Below are positions 45,201 through 56,847 of a stretch of DNA of 64,000 bases, piece by piece. A program made the position numbers and the translations under genes. Under the pieces are notes generated by a model, which saw only the letters and a list, made by a program, of their open reading frames with translations, searched no databases and was not told where the DNA came from. Every line of letters begins with the position of its first letter. Within the stretch, counting starts at the first letter, position 1. The DNA is from Saururus chinensis (taxonomy: Eukaryota; Streptophyta; Magnoliopsida; Piperales; Saururaceae). The DNA is taken from assembly GCA_035235625.1 (NCBI GenBank), contig CP141148.1, positions 18,973,057 through 19,037,056 on the forward strand, written 5' to 3'.

Positions 45201-48060
45201 TTGAAGGCAGGCATGGGTCCCCAGACCAACTTGCCAAGAGAAAATTTTCAGGATTTCTGAGAAGCAGTTCATTTCTCACGTCCATTATTGCATTGACTGC
45301 AGCCATGGACAGACCAGGAAAAGAAAAAGATCTTTATAACTGTTAAATCAGTTAGATATTTCCATTGACAAAAAGTAGTTCAAGAGTTTCTAGATTTTCT
45401 GTACAATGTTAAATAACTGTATACTATCTTCATCAGTTGATATCTACTTAGCCTCTGCTTGGTGATACATCTGATCATTGCTAAAAGTTTTGAGACTTAC
45501 CATCTTTCTGTTGGGTCCCAAGCCTTCTCTTGTGCACCTGGAATATTTCATAAGCATTGCAAATGGGTCCATGCATACTTGCTGGAACTTTAACTAAGGA
45601 AATATTCAGTGACCCATTTATCTTGTTGACCCGTAAGACAACTCTTTTGTACTTGTTGGCATCTTGATGTATGTCAAAGCTGGCATTCATAAGTTTACTG
45701 TTTACATATATGTCAAACAGCCTCTGTCCCTTTGTAACATTTGGTTCAAGCTCAAAAAAGTGGAGTAAGATGAGATAGTCGTATCTTCTTGTGCCCAGAT
45801 TACCGTAAGAAAACTGAAGGCGATCTGTGTTAGTTGCTGCAGTTTCTAGGACTTCTGCAGGAACGTAGCTAATGGTACTGTAGTTGGAGAAGTTGGAGCT
45901 AAGTGTTCTGCCATTGGTGTCTGTGATCCAAATTCGATCACTTTGGTCCTGTGGATACCTGATTATGCCAAATAAAGCAAGGTTTGTCAACACAGAAATT
46001 TCGAAGGATCTTAGAACAATTTAGAGAGAATGATGCAGTCATTGTCATCTGGTTTTTCTGATTGTTTGATGAACATTAATAGCTTTAATCCTTGTCAGAT
46101 AAGAAAAAGTTCCTCCATTTATGTCGAAAGTCCTATCTCCAGCTATGAAACAGAATTAGTACACTGAGAACAAGGTGATTCAAGCCTACCTGATCTGTTT
46201 TTCTCTGTTTCCCACATCAACTCTGGTAACAAGCTTCAAAATAGAATCTGAATTGGTTTCAGGAAGCAGTGTTTCTTTCAGAGGTCTCAGTTCAAGCATG
46301 GAAATGTAAGGATTGCCATTGTTTTGCACTAAGCAGAAATCTATGTTTTCTCCAGTAGCTTTCACGAGCGCCTCCACCACTGACGAATCACTGGAAGATA
46401 CTACTTGGCCAATTGTCGTGGGTCCAATAGAGATGTGGAATCTGATTTCTGGAAATGCCCTCAGGGCCAAGCCATGAAGGAAAGTACCCCTGATCAAGTA
46501 GATCTGCTCTCCTAGTGTTGGTAATGTGTAGCACCACTTGCTTATAGACTCTGTGTCAAACACCCGAAGATGTTTCTGACTTGTATCATTCAACACAGGC
46601 AAGGTGATATTCTCACACCTGCCTTTGGTGTGAAGAAATTCATCGTCTGGGATCCATCTGATGGTAGTCTGTGGATCGCTGTAGATTGATTTACCGCAGC
46701 ATTCTAAACTCACAAATTCTGTTCGTCATCATCAAAAATTGAAGTTAAGTTCTCTCGTTATTAAGAATGCATGTTGATGCTTCATTAGAATGTATGGATG
46801 TGTTTGGTAAGTATTTATACATTGGATATGTGGAGTTTGATTGAAATGTAACTACCAAATTGGGTCAGCTGTTTCCACACAACATTAGTTGTTGAGACAA
46901 GTGCTTGTGGGATCACTAGGACTAGGGATGCCACTTGGGTCATGTCAACAAAGACTAGACCCTAATGACCCAATAATAATTTGAACCAGGTTTGGGTTGA
47001 CTTGCCCTATCGTGAGAGAAGCGTCTCTTATGTTCCCCACTTATTATGAGCTTAGCATAAGGAATGCTTATAAGCCCTTAATATTTAAGATCGATGACAC
47101 ACATACTAATACATGTCCGCATCAGTATAATGGATGCTAACATGTACTAGTATATGCCCAATGAGTCTCACGGATAAATGGCTCTTAGACGTTCTTTACA
47201 CTAGTCTCATGATAAGAGGGGAGCATAAAAATTGCTTCTTGGCCCGAGTTGGGTGATAATTTTGAGGTTTTATTTTATTGGGTGAGAGTCCATGTCAAAA
47301 AGGTAACCTAGTGAGTGAGACCCTTACTAATTGGACAGAGTACCTGATTCGGTTTGGTGTTTCTTAAATGATTTAGGAGTAAGGTTTGTCCAAACCTAAA
47401 CTAAACTTGACCCGGTGACACCACTAAGCAGGACCATGCCTCAAGGAGATCCTGGTGGCCTTTACATGGAATATGCACTTTGTTGGATACCCCTTTTACA
47501 TATTTGGGCATTGCATGTGATAGTCAACTGCACATCTCTTCTCCCCATCCAATCCAAAAAAACAAAAGAAAATATGGCTATTAGAAAATTGATTACTTAG
47601 TTTTATAAAAAATTCCATATTTCCACCTCCTAATGTTATGGGAACCTGCAATGCATCTATTGATTTACAAAGTAGGCTGAAGATTTTAACATTGTTTAAC
47701 CACAACAAACTGAAGTTGAAGATTTAACATATGGTATGAAAAATGTTTTGAAGTAGTGTATTAATTTTTAGCTGATAGAAAACCACATATTATAGATATG
47801 TTCCATTTTGTTGATACCTCCTGTGGATGACCTTCATGGTCATTACACACTTGATTGATTATTAATATTTTCTTGAAACAGGGAAAATGTAAAACAATAT
47901 ACATGCCTAAAACATGTTGAATTGAAGAGAGCAATGTAGAGAAGGAACTTGGAACTTGGAAGAAATATTTACCTTCTTGAGCCCAAGATTCTTGAGTGAG
48001 GAGTATGTACAAATACAATGAGATGAAAGATGCCAACCAGCTTATCATACCAAGTCCCAT
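42276..48060 (-). CDS. SYMRK: SYMRK/NORK-like symbiosis receptor kinase, 14 exons
   Basis: Plasma-membrane receptor kinase of the common symbiosis pathway (mycorrhiza, nodulation). Exons: 48060-47973, 46718-46190, 45958-45501, 45296-45146, 45015-44944, 44778-44707, 44594-44520, 44427-44258, 43985-43759, 43555-43429, 43350-43282, 43132-42943, 42855-42723, 42614-42276; 899 codons, all phases agree. Domains: signal peptide (1-29), malectin-like region (about 30-358; '[10 protein letters not shown]' at its start), GDPC at 384-387, two 24-residue LRRs (about 409-457), membrane span (501-523), kinase with '[13 protein letters not shown]', Lys598, 'HRDVKSSN' (Asp696), 'DFG' (714-716) and 'GTAGYLDPE'. 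The C-tail contains '[20 protein letters not shown]', a SYMRK hallmark. It has two LRRs where legume SYMRKs have three. Start chosen at ATG 48060, which gives a signal peptide. One intron (43281-43133) has a GC donor. A SYMRK paralogue is the alternative reading. Confidence 0.9.
46719..47972 (-). other. First intron of the SYMRK-like gene
   Basis: 1,254 bases, the longest intron, between the signal-peptide exon and the malectin-like exon (donor AAGAAG|GTAAAT, acceptor GAACAG|AATTTG). The middle (about 46900-47420) is full of words such as GGGTTGACTTGCC and TTGACCCGGTGAC and may be a small old insertion. No coding sequence was recognised in it. Confidence 0.75.
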
Positions 48061-49607
48061 TTTATCCACCCATCCCCAAGCTCAAGTTCATCTTTGAACA
48101 ATAATGCTTCTGACGAGCTCGTCTGATCCACTAATCACCAGCAATAAGAATAATCATCTGAATTCTGCTCTTGTTCTATGTTTAAATGCATCCCTATCTC
48201 CTTCAATGATTATTTTAAGTTCAAATCCTCCACTCATGAGCACAAATCAAACGTTGCTTAACTTGTTCACCCAATAAGTCATCTCTTGTGATCAAACACT
48301 TACAAGATCATCTACCAAGAATCAATTAGCTGGATCCCTCCAATATGACAATTGATAATTGCAAATCTGACACTAAACTGATCACTCGTACCTTACTGTG
48401 CCCATCTAATTGCTTGCCTTTGTGATGATAATTCAGATCTTGAATCAACAGATGATACTTAGGAGACTCGCCTTGCCTTGAAAACTGGAGTTGACTCCCT
48501 CTGTGTGTTGCAAGAAATGTAGGAATTGTAGTAGCACAGGGAGACAGACGAGCTCAATTTGGAAGTAGTTTATCAATCACACCTTAATTGGTCATTAGGT
48601 GGGCATTTTTAATTCTTAATTATTATATAAAATTAGATTGGGCGGAGCAAGCGTTTAATGTCGTCCTTCTTGTTGTTGCTAACCGGCAAGGCAACATCAA
48701 CGAACCCACCTCCATGAGATAAATAAATGAATAAAGAAAGAGACTTGCTGCTCCGTAAATATATTACAGGAATACCATCCAATTTCAGAGGGACCAGGGC
48801 ATCATTAGCCGTTGTTAACTGTTTGTTAACTGTGTCTGAACTCTGAAGTCTAAAAACTGACCCGGACAAAAGAAATAGGCACAATTTCGGACGAAAGAGC
48901 AGTCCAATTGTCGTGAGACCCAGATACCCGTTTTTGTTTTTGCAGTAAGTGCTGTTTATTGGACAATTTTGATTTCGATCTAATTATCCCAGTTTCATGA
49001 TGCAAACATAATTAAGGGAATCACATTAGGCCTTTTCCAGACCCGGAATAATCACCCCACAACTGTTGGTGTTAATTGGGTTTATGAACCCGACCCGCTT
49101 AATTAGAGGGCATTAGCGTGTTGTAATCAGCTGGTGAACCGTCCGAGGACCTAGATTGCTGGTACGCACAAGCTCACGGATCTGGAGCATGCAAAAACAT
49201 AATTACATAGTGCAAAGAAGTGGATATTGGGCTTGGCTTCACTACCTTCCTCGAAGTTGAATGGGATCAAATATAATCTTTATTTATTAACATATCAAAC
49301 ATTAGATTCGAAACTGGGTGGCTTTAGCCGTCCATTATGGTCAACCAGACAAGGCGAATGATAGAACGTAGGCTTGGGATAAGAAAAAATATTTCGGATA
49401 GAATATTCGGTTCGAAACCTTCATGGTGACGACACTTCTTGGCAATTTGCAAACCTGCTTCTGTCGATTAAATAAAACCCAATCAGTTAGTGCGCTTTTT
49501 TTTATTTTGCAATAAACTGTCATTTGTATTTCTAGAACAAAATTTGCAAGCCGATCGACAAGGCTCACTTCAGGGTAAATGGAACTGTTCTTCACTGACG
49601 ATGCATG
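48061..49607 (-). promoter_or_regulatory. Upstream region of the SYMRK-like gene
   Basis: Between the start codon and the copia LTR lie 1.5 kb without a recognised gene. A minus-strand TTTATATAATAATT near 48617-48632 could serve as a TATA box with a long leader. A short upstream open frame (ATG GGT GGA TAA) lies just before the chosen start. Both are weak guesses. The nearby copia LTR points the other way (plus strand). Confidence 0.3.
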
Positions 49608-50613
49608 TGTTTGACAAGGGTATGGGCTCGGGTCCATTTCGGTCCATATTATTCGCAGTCCGGGTGAGCCGGTAAGGGCCATGGTGTCAAAGGTTAGTGG
49701 GGGTGGTCGCGCTGACCCCACATGAACCACCGTGACACTAATTCTATTGGGACCCGCATATATCACACACACATACTAAGCATGTGACTAAAATATCCAT
49801 TAACACGTTATAGGGCCCGACTCGCAAATTATATGTTGATGGTTAGACCCGAGGTTAGTGAGGGGTCGACCCTATCACGGGCTTGGCCGTGTGTAGGGGA
49901 TCTAGGCCCCCTTGGGCTCTGAGAGACAGAGCTTGCTCCCGTTGTGTATAATCCTCTAATAATAAGCAAGAAAATTCAGCAGGAAAGCTCGTACACTTAA
50001 GCCCAATTAGAAGTCCATTAAGGAGGTGTTTAGTAGAAGGTATAAAAGGGAAAGAAGGGGGAGAGGAGTGCCCTAGGCAGTCTGCCCCCCACCTCTCCTC
50101 TCCCCTCTCCCAATCCGTCTCCTCTTCTTCTCTTTGGTGCTGCCTCCCTTGGATTTTCGGAAAAATCCTGCTAGCTACCCCTCTCTACTCCTCTCTTCTG
50201 CTCCTTTAACGAGGCAATTGAAGGAGATCGCTCTCCTAACTGATTTGGGCATCAACATAGAGGCTTTGGGGTGTCAACCTTGCTGAATTTTCATCCAAAA
50301 ACAAGGTGGTAGAGGGATCAACACATACAAGGTAAAATCTCCTTCTTTCCTTGATTCTATTGTAATCTATTGAAAATGGATGGTGTGAAGATTGGATGGA
50401 ATGCTAGGGGCTGATCAGCCCAAGGTCAGTATGTCCTTGTTCCCTAATTTCATTTTTATTAAATGCATGCTCTAATTTGTATAGTATATTGCTTATTGAT
50501 TTGCAATTGCATGCATGTTTGGGTAGATAATCGTATAAAGATTCAATTTTTCAGCTTTGCGCCATCCCCAAGGCTTCAAGACTACCATGATTCTACTGGC
50601 CAGCCACTCTACA
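49608..50613 (+). repeat. 5' LTR of copia-2
   Basis: 1,006 bases from TGTTTGACAAGGG to CTCTACA. It has a TATA box (TATAAAAG at 50041-50048) and a purine-rich stretch after it (GAAAGAAGGGGGAGAGGAG). The end is fixed by the primer site at 50615. Confidence 0.85.
50041..50048 (+). promoter_or_regulatory. TATA box of copia-2 5' LTR
   Basis: GGTATAAAAGGG, conserved in the 3' LTR at 57239-57246. It is the likely promoter of the element and could give read-through into flanking DNA. Confidence 0.6.
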
Positions 50614-50614
50614 G

Positions 50615-50627
50615 TGGTATCAGAGCC
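50615..50627 (+). promoter_or_regulatory. Primer binding site of copia-2 (tRNA-Met)
   Basis: TGGTATCAGAGCC, a perfect plant initiator tRNA-Met complement, one base after the LTR end. Confidence 0.9.
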
Positions 50628-51551
50628 TAGGATTGGGGATTTGGTTGCTGATTTGAATGAAAATCGAATGTATTTACCCAATTTAGGGTTCTTGATGCTA
50701 GAAAGGGGGAAACCCTAAATTGATTAATCTACATGTTCTATCCAAAGGGAATTTGTAATTAAGTTGAAATTGAATGTATTTGGGACTGTTTGGTATGATT
50801 TTTTTGCTGGAAATTTGGTGATTAGTTAATTAATTGCATTTTGTGCATTAGGACACGCGTAGGGGCAAAAGGGTCAATTCACCTGTCTGATTTTTGCCCA
50901 ATTAATTTTCTCTAATAACTCCCTAATCACACACTCAATTTCTGGTCCAGCAAGACTAATTAATTATTTTGTTTAGATTTAATTAATTTAGTGGATTGAA
51001 AAATTATATGAATTGACCATTTTAGCCCTAGCAGCATTTTGGTCAATTCACATAGGATGCGTGTGTGCCATTGTGTTCTCTATCCAAAATTGTATTCTTT
51101 GTGTTATATACTCATTGAATTGTTTCTGGGTGTATAGTCTTGGTGTGTTTTTTATTCAAGGGTAAAAAGACCAAAATAGCCCTGGACTATTTTGGAAAAT
51201 TTGCACCAAATTTTCTTATACAGAAAATTGAAATTCCAGCAAACCCTAGAAGTGTTTATTTGCGGTTTTTTTGCTGAGTGGGTGTATTTAAGGGATTGTA
51301 TAAATCATAAACACATAATTGCACAATTAGGGTAACTTTCCTTAAGGGGACTTAAGGGTAGTTAGGGGTTTTCACTTGATAGTGACCCAAGCCTTATTTA
51401 GGTGGAATTAAGTTAATTAACTCAGCATAACATAATTTTTCCCTTTGCTTTATTATTTAATTAAGTGAGTCTAAACAATCCTTACTTAAGAAGTTTTTGG
51501 CCAAACGTAGTATTAATTCCTTCTCTTTGCCTTATTCTCTATAGTTGCACA

Positions 51552-51986
51552 ATGGCTTCCAAGATGGTCACTTCAGAATTAGGGAAGACTGAAAAGTTGA
51601 ATGTTAATAATTACTTGGTGTGAAAGAGGAGGATATATCATATCCATACCCTCTCTGATCTTGCTCATGTCATAGAATAGGTCATTGAGCCACAACCAGA
51701 GAATTGTTATCTAAAAGATGATGACAACAAGGCTAGGTCTACCATTCTTATTTTCATGGAGCCTAAGATGGAAAGACTTTTTGAAAAGTAAAAGACTGCC
51801 AAAGAGATGCTGGAGGCTCTATCTATGAGGTATATGGCTCATAAGAGGATGCTACACTCTAAGTACCAGAATTTCAAGATGAAGGAGGGATATGATGTGA
51901 ATGAGTACCTAAGTGCCATGTCCACCATTGCTGATGACCTGGAGACACTGAATGACCCCATCTTTGAGGGAGTCCAAGTGTCTACT
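51552..51986 (+). pseudogene. gag fragment of copia-2
   Basis: ATG 51552 starts 'MASKMVTSELGKTEKLNVNN', matching copia-1 gag at 15144. 'FMEPKMERLFEK', 'LHSKYQNFKMKEGYDVNEYL' and 'FEGVQVST' follow. Stops lie after 'NNYLV' and after 'LFEK', and about 45 bases of copia-1 sequence are missing in between. It ends exactly where the nested LTR starts (51987), at the same 'GVQVST' point that continues undisturbed in copia-1. Confidence 0.8.
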
Positions 51987-53956
51987 TGTAACACCCCGAC
52001 CTGGACCGGGGATTATTCAGAAAACAAAATCAGACTTTACAAATTTAATAGAAAAATTAAAACCAAACTGACCAGGAGCGGCGGACTCTGAGTGCAAGAG
52101 TCATAACGTTTTTCTACGCACTACGAAGTTATAACATCTCGTTGTGCATAGATCAAAACAAACTTAATTTTATAACTAATTTGGATCGGGCCAACGTTGC
52201 ATGCCATTGGTTGCCTATGTACGTATTGGATATCATCTCTCACGTTATTCCGATAAGATCGGATCCGAATATAGTTCTTCGAAATGGCTAATACATACAT
52301 CAAACATCATAGAATCATATACAATAAAATATGTTTACTTTATATCCGAATAATTCATTTGGAGTCAGACGGAAATCTCATAAATCATCGGAGTCAACGG
52401 AAGCCAATAAATTAACAGAGTCACACAGCCCACTCTATTACAGAGCGGACCCAAACAAAACACCTTTACACGTCTCGTTCTATCACTGAGTCAAGACCGA
52501 ACACATGCCTCACTCTACCCCAAAGTGAGACTGAACACAGACAGGTCATATAAACATATATTATCACTACGCATATTAAAACACATGGATCATAGCATAG
52601 CATACATGCTAATTAGCACATGCAGTTCTATAATTAAAATGGGAGGTAAGAAACACTTACTCCCTTGATGTCCCACGAAGTAGTGGTAGTCGGGGTTGCT
52701 TGCTCCTTCTGAGTGTCTTCCCCTTCAGATCTGGAGACAGCGAACAGAGCCTTCTCTAGCTTCAGCACGTTTCTCGCCTTTTATCGGAAGTTGACTGACA
52801 AAACTTTCTCATAGCTTGGGACACTTTACACTTTCATGGGCGTAAATAGCAAGCAGAACCTCGCCTTACCTGGAAACACTTTTTTCCTTATGCATCCGTG
52901 GATGTCGGACATAACTTCCCCTTACCCAGAGACACTTTTCCCTCTATGCGTCCATGGACAACGGACAAAACTTCCCCTAACTCGGAGACACTTTTTCCCT
53001 TACGCGTCCATGGACATCGGATAGAATTTCCCCTTACCCAGAGACACTTTTCTCTCTACGCATCCGTGGACGACAGACACAAATTCCACTTACCTAGAGA
53101 TACTTTTTCCCCTATGCCTCCGTGGACGACGGACAGAACTTCCCCTTACGTGGAGACACTTTTCCCTCTATGTGCCTGAAGGCAGCGGACAAAGTCTCCT
53201 CTTGTCCCGAGGCATTTCCCCCTTATAGAGTCTTAGACTCAAGGTATGGATGCTTCTATTGCGTAGAACACCCTTGAGTTAGCTAAGAAGACCTTTCGAA
53301 CGGAAGAAAACAGCTTCAGAACAACTCCAGAAACTCTTCTGGAAGTTTGAACGAAAATGAGTATTTATAATAGAATGCGTGTGAGCATACGAAAGAAAGA
53401 GGAATGCGCTTGCAGACGCTCGCTCCATGCATCAAACTCTGATTGGACCGAAATAATGGATGGTGCACGCCAACGCATGCGTGAGGTGCACATCTATGTG
53501 CGCAGCATGCGGTGGTCTCATGATACATGGACGATCCAGATCAAGCGGCTTGGCGCGGTGCCGATGTGCTAATGTCATCTTTTCAATATTTTAATATTAT
53601 TTCCTTCAAAAACAATTTCAACTTCAAAATGTGATAACTTCTTATCCAGAAGTCGGAATCATGCGTTCTTAGTACCAATAGACTCGTATCAATGAGCCAT
53701 TCAAAACTAGACTACACATAGGTAGTTTATATTGCTCTTTTAAAGTAGGTCTTGCCCCATGTGGCACAATTCCCTAGGTTGTAACTTTTGTTCCCGACCT
53801 CAATTTTGTATGTTCTTCGATTCATTGCGCTCGTTACTTTGAGCTCTAACAAGGTATGAGAATTTCATCAATTAAAACCCCTTAAAATTTAACTAAAATT
53901 ATATAATTAATCCTAACCTTCTTCGGTTGAGCATAATCGGAACACAGGGTGTCACA
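51987..53956 (-). repeat. Family A LTR (3' LTR of nested element)
   Basis: 1,970 bases from TGTGACACCC (minus strand, 53956) to GGGGTGTTACA at 51987. TATA-like box at 53362-53369. Minisatellite of about 57 bp with eight units at 52800-53215 ('ACTTCCCCTTACCCAGAGAC'). Closely related to 6856-8611 and 15716-17669. Confidence 0.85.
52800..53215 (-). repeat. Minisatellite of about 57 bp, 8 units, in family A LTR
   Basis: Cores 'GGACAAAACTTCCCCTAACT' and variants recur at about 52858, 52912, 52970, 53028, 53084 and 53140, with weaker units at both ends. The third copy-number state of the same LTR repeat in this window. Confidence 0.8.
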
Positions 53957-53969
53957 TTCTTCCCCCCTT
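53957..53969 (-). promoter_or_regulatory. Polypurine tract of nested element
   Basis: The minus strand reads AAGGGGGGAAGAA directly before the LTR start TGTGACACCC. This shows that the LTR is the 3' one and that the element reads on the minus strand. Confidence 0.8.
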
Positions 53970-54409
53970 AAACGAATTGCGTCCTCGCAATTCTCCCAAA
54001 ATTACCTTCCAAAACACAACAAAATGAGAAGAAAATCCGACTGTTAGTCAGATAACAAACATGAATCCTGTTTATTTATATTCGGATACTACATTCAGAA
54101 GCACAATCCACAAAGTTATAACCGTATAACATTATCCGATAACTTATCGGATAAAACACATAATTCGGTAGTCTAAATTTGGATAAATCATATCATATAG
54201 AATCTGATTTTAAGATTGGATAAAATCATTTGATACAATTAGAGTAAATCAAATCAAAGTAGAGCAGACAAATTAATTCAGAAATTTTCAGAATTAAATC
54301 ATTTGATAGATCACCTAATTTAAGATTGGATAACAAAATATGAATATTAATTTCAAATTTAGATAAATTTTTTGAATCAAAATAGAACAGATAGATTAGA
54401 GTCGTGATA

Positions 54410-55015
54410 TTGATCGGCGTTCGCCCCAACACTCGTGGGGGAGTGAGAGGCTCAAAAAGCGAGGAGCTTTCCTGTCATGCTCCCCACTCATATGCACACG
54501 TCAATACCGATTATTTTTTCTCAATGGGTATTGAGATAGAGAGTGCTATGATAATCCCAGGTTTTGCCCCATAACTATCCAAAAAGTGCACATATGCAAA
54601 ATATAATGTAGTGTATGTAGATCATTTAAAAAACATGATATTTTTCCATGGCGAATAAGCATAAATTTAGAATTTAAAACCCCCTACAATGTAGGTTAAG
54701 TTAAAATCTAAAAAAATGCTAAGTAAAAATATATGAAAATAATTATGATTTTTTTAGGAAATCATTTCTTAGAAAAGAATCATGTCAAAAACAATTTAAT
54801 ACAGAAACATATGCACAAATTATCGGTTCGTCTGAGTGACGAGAAAATAAAAACTGTGATATCGAATGGTGTTCCCCCCAAGACTCATGGGGCATTGAGA
54901 GGTTCAGTAAGTGGGAGTTTTCCCATGATGCTCCACACACATGTGCGCACCAAAACCGATTATTTTTCTTGGTGGGTATCAAAGAGTCATGCTCCCATAG
55001 TTTTTGGACTTTATA
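54410..55015. repeat. Two diverged units about 430 bp apart
   Basis: At 54410-54560 and 54850-55010 the same blocks occur: 'GTGATAT', 'CGAATGGTGTTCCCCCCAAG' (or 'CGGCGTTCGCCCCAACAC'), 'TGGGGCATTGAGAGG', 'CATGATGCTCCACACACATG', 'ACCGATTATTTTT' and 'GGGTAT'. The blocks are GC-richer than their surroundings. Confidence 0.7.
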
Positions 55016-55339
55016 CCAAATAACTATTTGATAGTCCTGGACTTCATACCAGTTAACTATCTTTCAAATCCAATTTGAAATTCAAATGAAACATCTTTAT
55101 TAGAAATCAACATTAATAATCACTTCACACAATCATTCAAAAAATAAAACATATGACAGAAAATGGACTTTTTACGGAGACTAAATTATTCGAGAGATAA
55201 AACAGATTAGAATTCAATCATACTCTTTTCACATAGGCAGAAGAAAACTTAAAATAAATGTGTCACACATTTAGGTCAAAGCGTACATTCGAGAGTCACA
55301 TCATACTCAAAATATATATTTCAAATCAAACCAGACTTG

Positions 55340-56225
55340 AAATCGAATTTCATCTCAATGCACGAGCGGAATCAACATTGGAGCTATCCACTAACCCCCA
55401 TGTCCCATACCATGGGCATTTGATGGTTTCGCCGCAGTAATTCTGCTATCCATCAAGATAACTTTGCAATTCAAATCATTATTCCAAAACACATAAGATT
55501 TGAATTCAATTTCTATGTTAAATTCATTTGCAGACTCAACCTTAGAGTGGACCACTAATACTGTGCATCCCATACCATGAGTATTTGGCAATTTCTCTTA
55601 GGGAATGCCACTATCTTTGAAAATAATTGAATTTAATCTCAACACACGAGCAAAACTAGCCCGAGAGTGATCCACTAATACTTCGTGTCCCATACCACAA
55701 GCATTTAGTGGTTCCTCCTTGGTAGGTCCACTGTTTTTCTAAAAACAACTTTCAATTGCAGATATTTTAAAAGCAAATCTTGTGTCAAAATATCGACAAA
55801 ATTTACCGTAGAGCTATCCATCCTCACCTCATGTCCCATACCGTGGTGTGTAGTGGTTGCTCCTTGGAAATTCTACAACTTTTCGAAATATATTCAGTTT
55901 ATAAGAAAATGAATTTTTTTGAAACAAATAATTAGAAATGTAATTGTTTTGTCAACATACCAGCAAAACAAACCCTAGAGCTTTCCACTAAAACCTCACG
56001 TCCCATACCGTGGTGTGTAGTGGTTGCTCATAGCTGGTTCCACCATCTTTCAAAACAGATCAATTTCTTAAGTAAAAACATTTTCTGAAACAGGCAATTC
56101 AAAATCGAATTTCATTTTATTACCCCGGTACAATTAATCATAGAGACGTCCACCAACACCTCATGTCCCATACCACAAGTGTGTGGTGGTTTTCACTTGG
56201 TAATTCTACAATTGTTTAAAATAAT
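55340..56225. repeat. Array of about 160-bp units with GTCCCATACC core, 6 units
   Basis: Cores near 55402, 55564, 55687, 55832, 56000 and 56164 (spacing 123-168). Each has 'TCCACTAA', then 'CTCATGTCCCATACC', then a G/T-rich word such as 'GTGGTGTGTAGTGGTTGCTC'. CCCATACCATGGG in the first unit is partly palindromic. Between cores the DNA is AT-rich and varies freely. Confidence 0.8.
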
Positions 56226-56335
56226 TTTGACAGACTATTTGAAATCGAGGTTGATAAATAATCCTGCAACGAATTCAAAATAAATATTTTTGATTAATTC
56301 TCATTCAAAATTCGTAAAAATCAAGATTCAAATCA

Positions 56336-56796
56336 AGATGCATCAAACTATGTGGGGGATCTTGATGACAGGAAATCCACTGCTGGATTTGTCTTCATGT
56401 TTGGAGACAGGGCTATATCGTTAGGCAAGTAAGAAACAAAAGAGTGTTTCTAAGTCTATGATGGAAGCTGAGTTTTATGCATGCGGTATTGCAGCTTCCT
56501 AGGCAATATGGATAAAGGAGTTTCGAGCAAGATTGGGGCTAGAAGACTAGACTGATGCTCCTATCTAAATTTATTGTCATAATCTGGCAATTGTGTCGAC
56601 ACTTAAGAATGGGGAGATCAGTGCCGGGGGTAAGCACATTGAGATGAATTACTATTATATTTTTGACATGCTATGGAGGGGAAAAGTGACAATGAGTCAT
56701 ATTCCTACTACTAAGATGTTGGCAAATCCGTTCACTAAGGCCTTAACAACAGATATATTTTCTAAGCACGCTCATAGCATTAGTCTTCGACAGGAC
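56336..56796 (+). pseudogene. RNase H / C-terminal end of copia-2 pol
   Basis: Readings 'DASNYVGDLDDRKSTAGFVF' near 56338, then frame changes, then 'GGKHIEMNYYYIFDML' and 'GKVTMSHIPTTKMLANPFTK' with 'SKHAHSISLRQD' at the end (56593-56799). These are the RNase H domain and the C-terminus of copia pol. Several stops occur between blocks. RNase H would remove the RNA strand in reverse transcription. Confidence 0.8.
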
Positions 56797-56837
56797 TAGC
56801 AGCAGTCGTTGATGGACCATATGAGCCCTTAACCCAT

Positions 56838-56847
56838 AGTGGGGGGA
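56838..56847 (+). promoter_or_regulatory. Polypurine tract of copia-2
   Basis: AGTGGGGGGATG directly before the 3' LTR start TGTTGGACC, the usual copia arrangement. Confidence 0.8.

Larger units (their letters stand above)
51987..56335 (-). mobile_element. A-type gypsy derivative with non-coding, repeat-filled interior
   Basis: Nested in copia-2. On the minus strand it has a 3' LTR (53956-51987) preceded by a polypurine tract and the stretch 'GCGAGGACGCAATTCG' that ends the pol of many gypsy elements. Further upstream (53990-56335) I find no RT, integrase or chromodomain. Instead there is AT-rich DNA with two repeat families (see below). No 5' LTR is present at 56335, where copia RNase H resumes. 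It may be a truncated non-autonomous derivative, or an element whose 3' non-coding part is very long. Confidence 0.65.

Noticed and set aside
48633..48884. Minus-strand open frame upstream of the SYMRK-like gene
   Set aside because: No recognisable domain and no match in frame to the kinase gene; probably chance.
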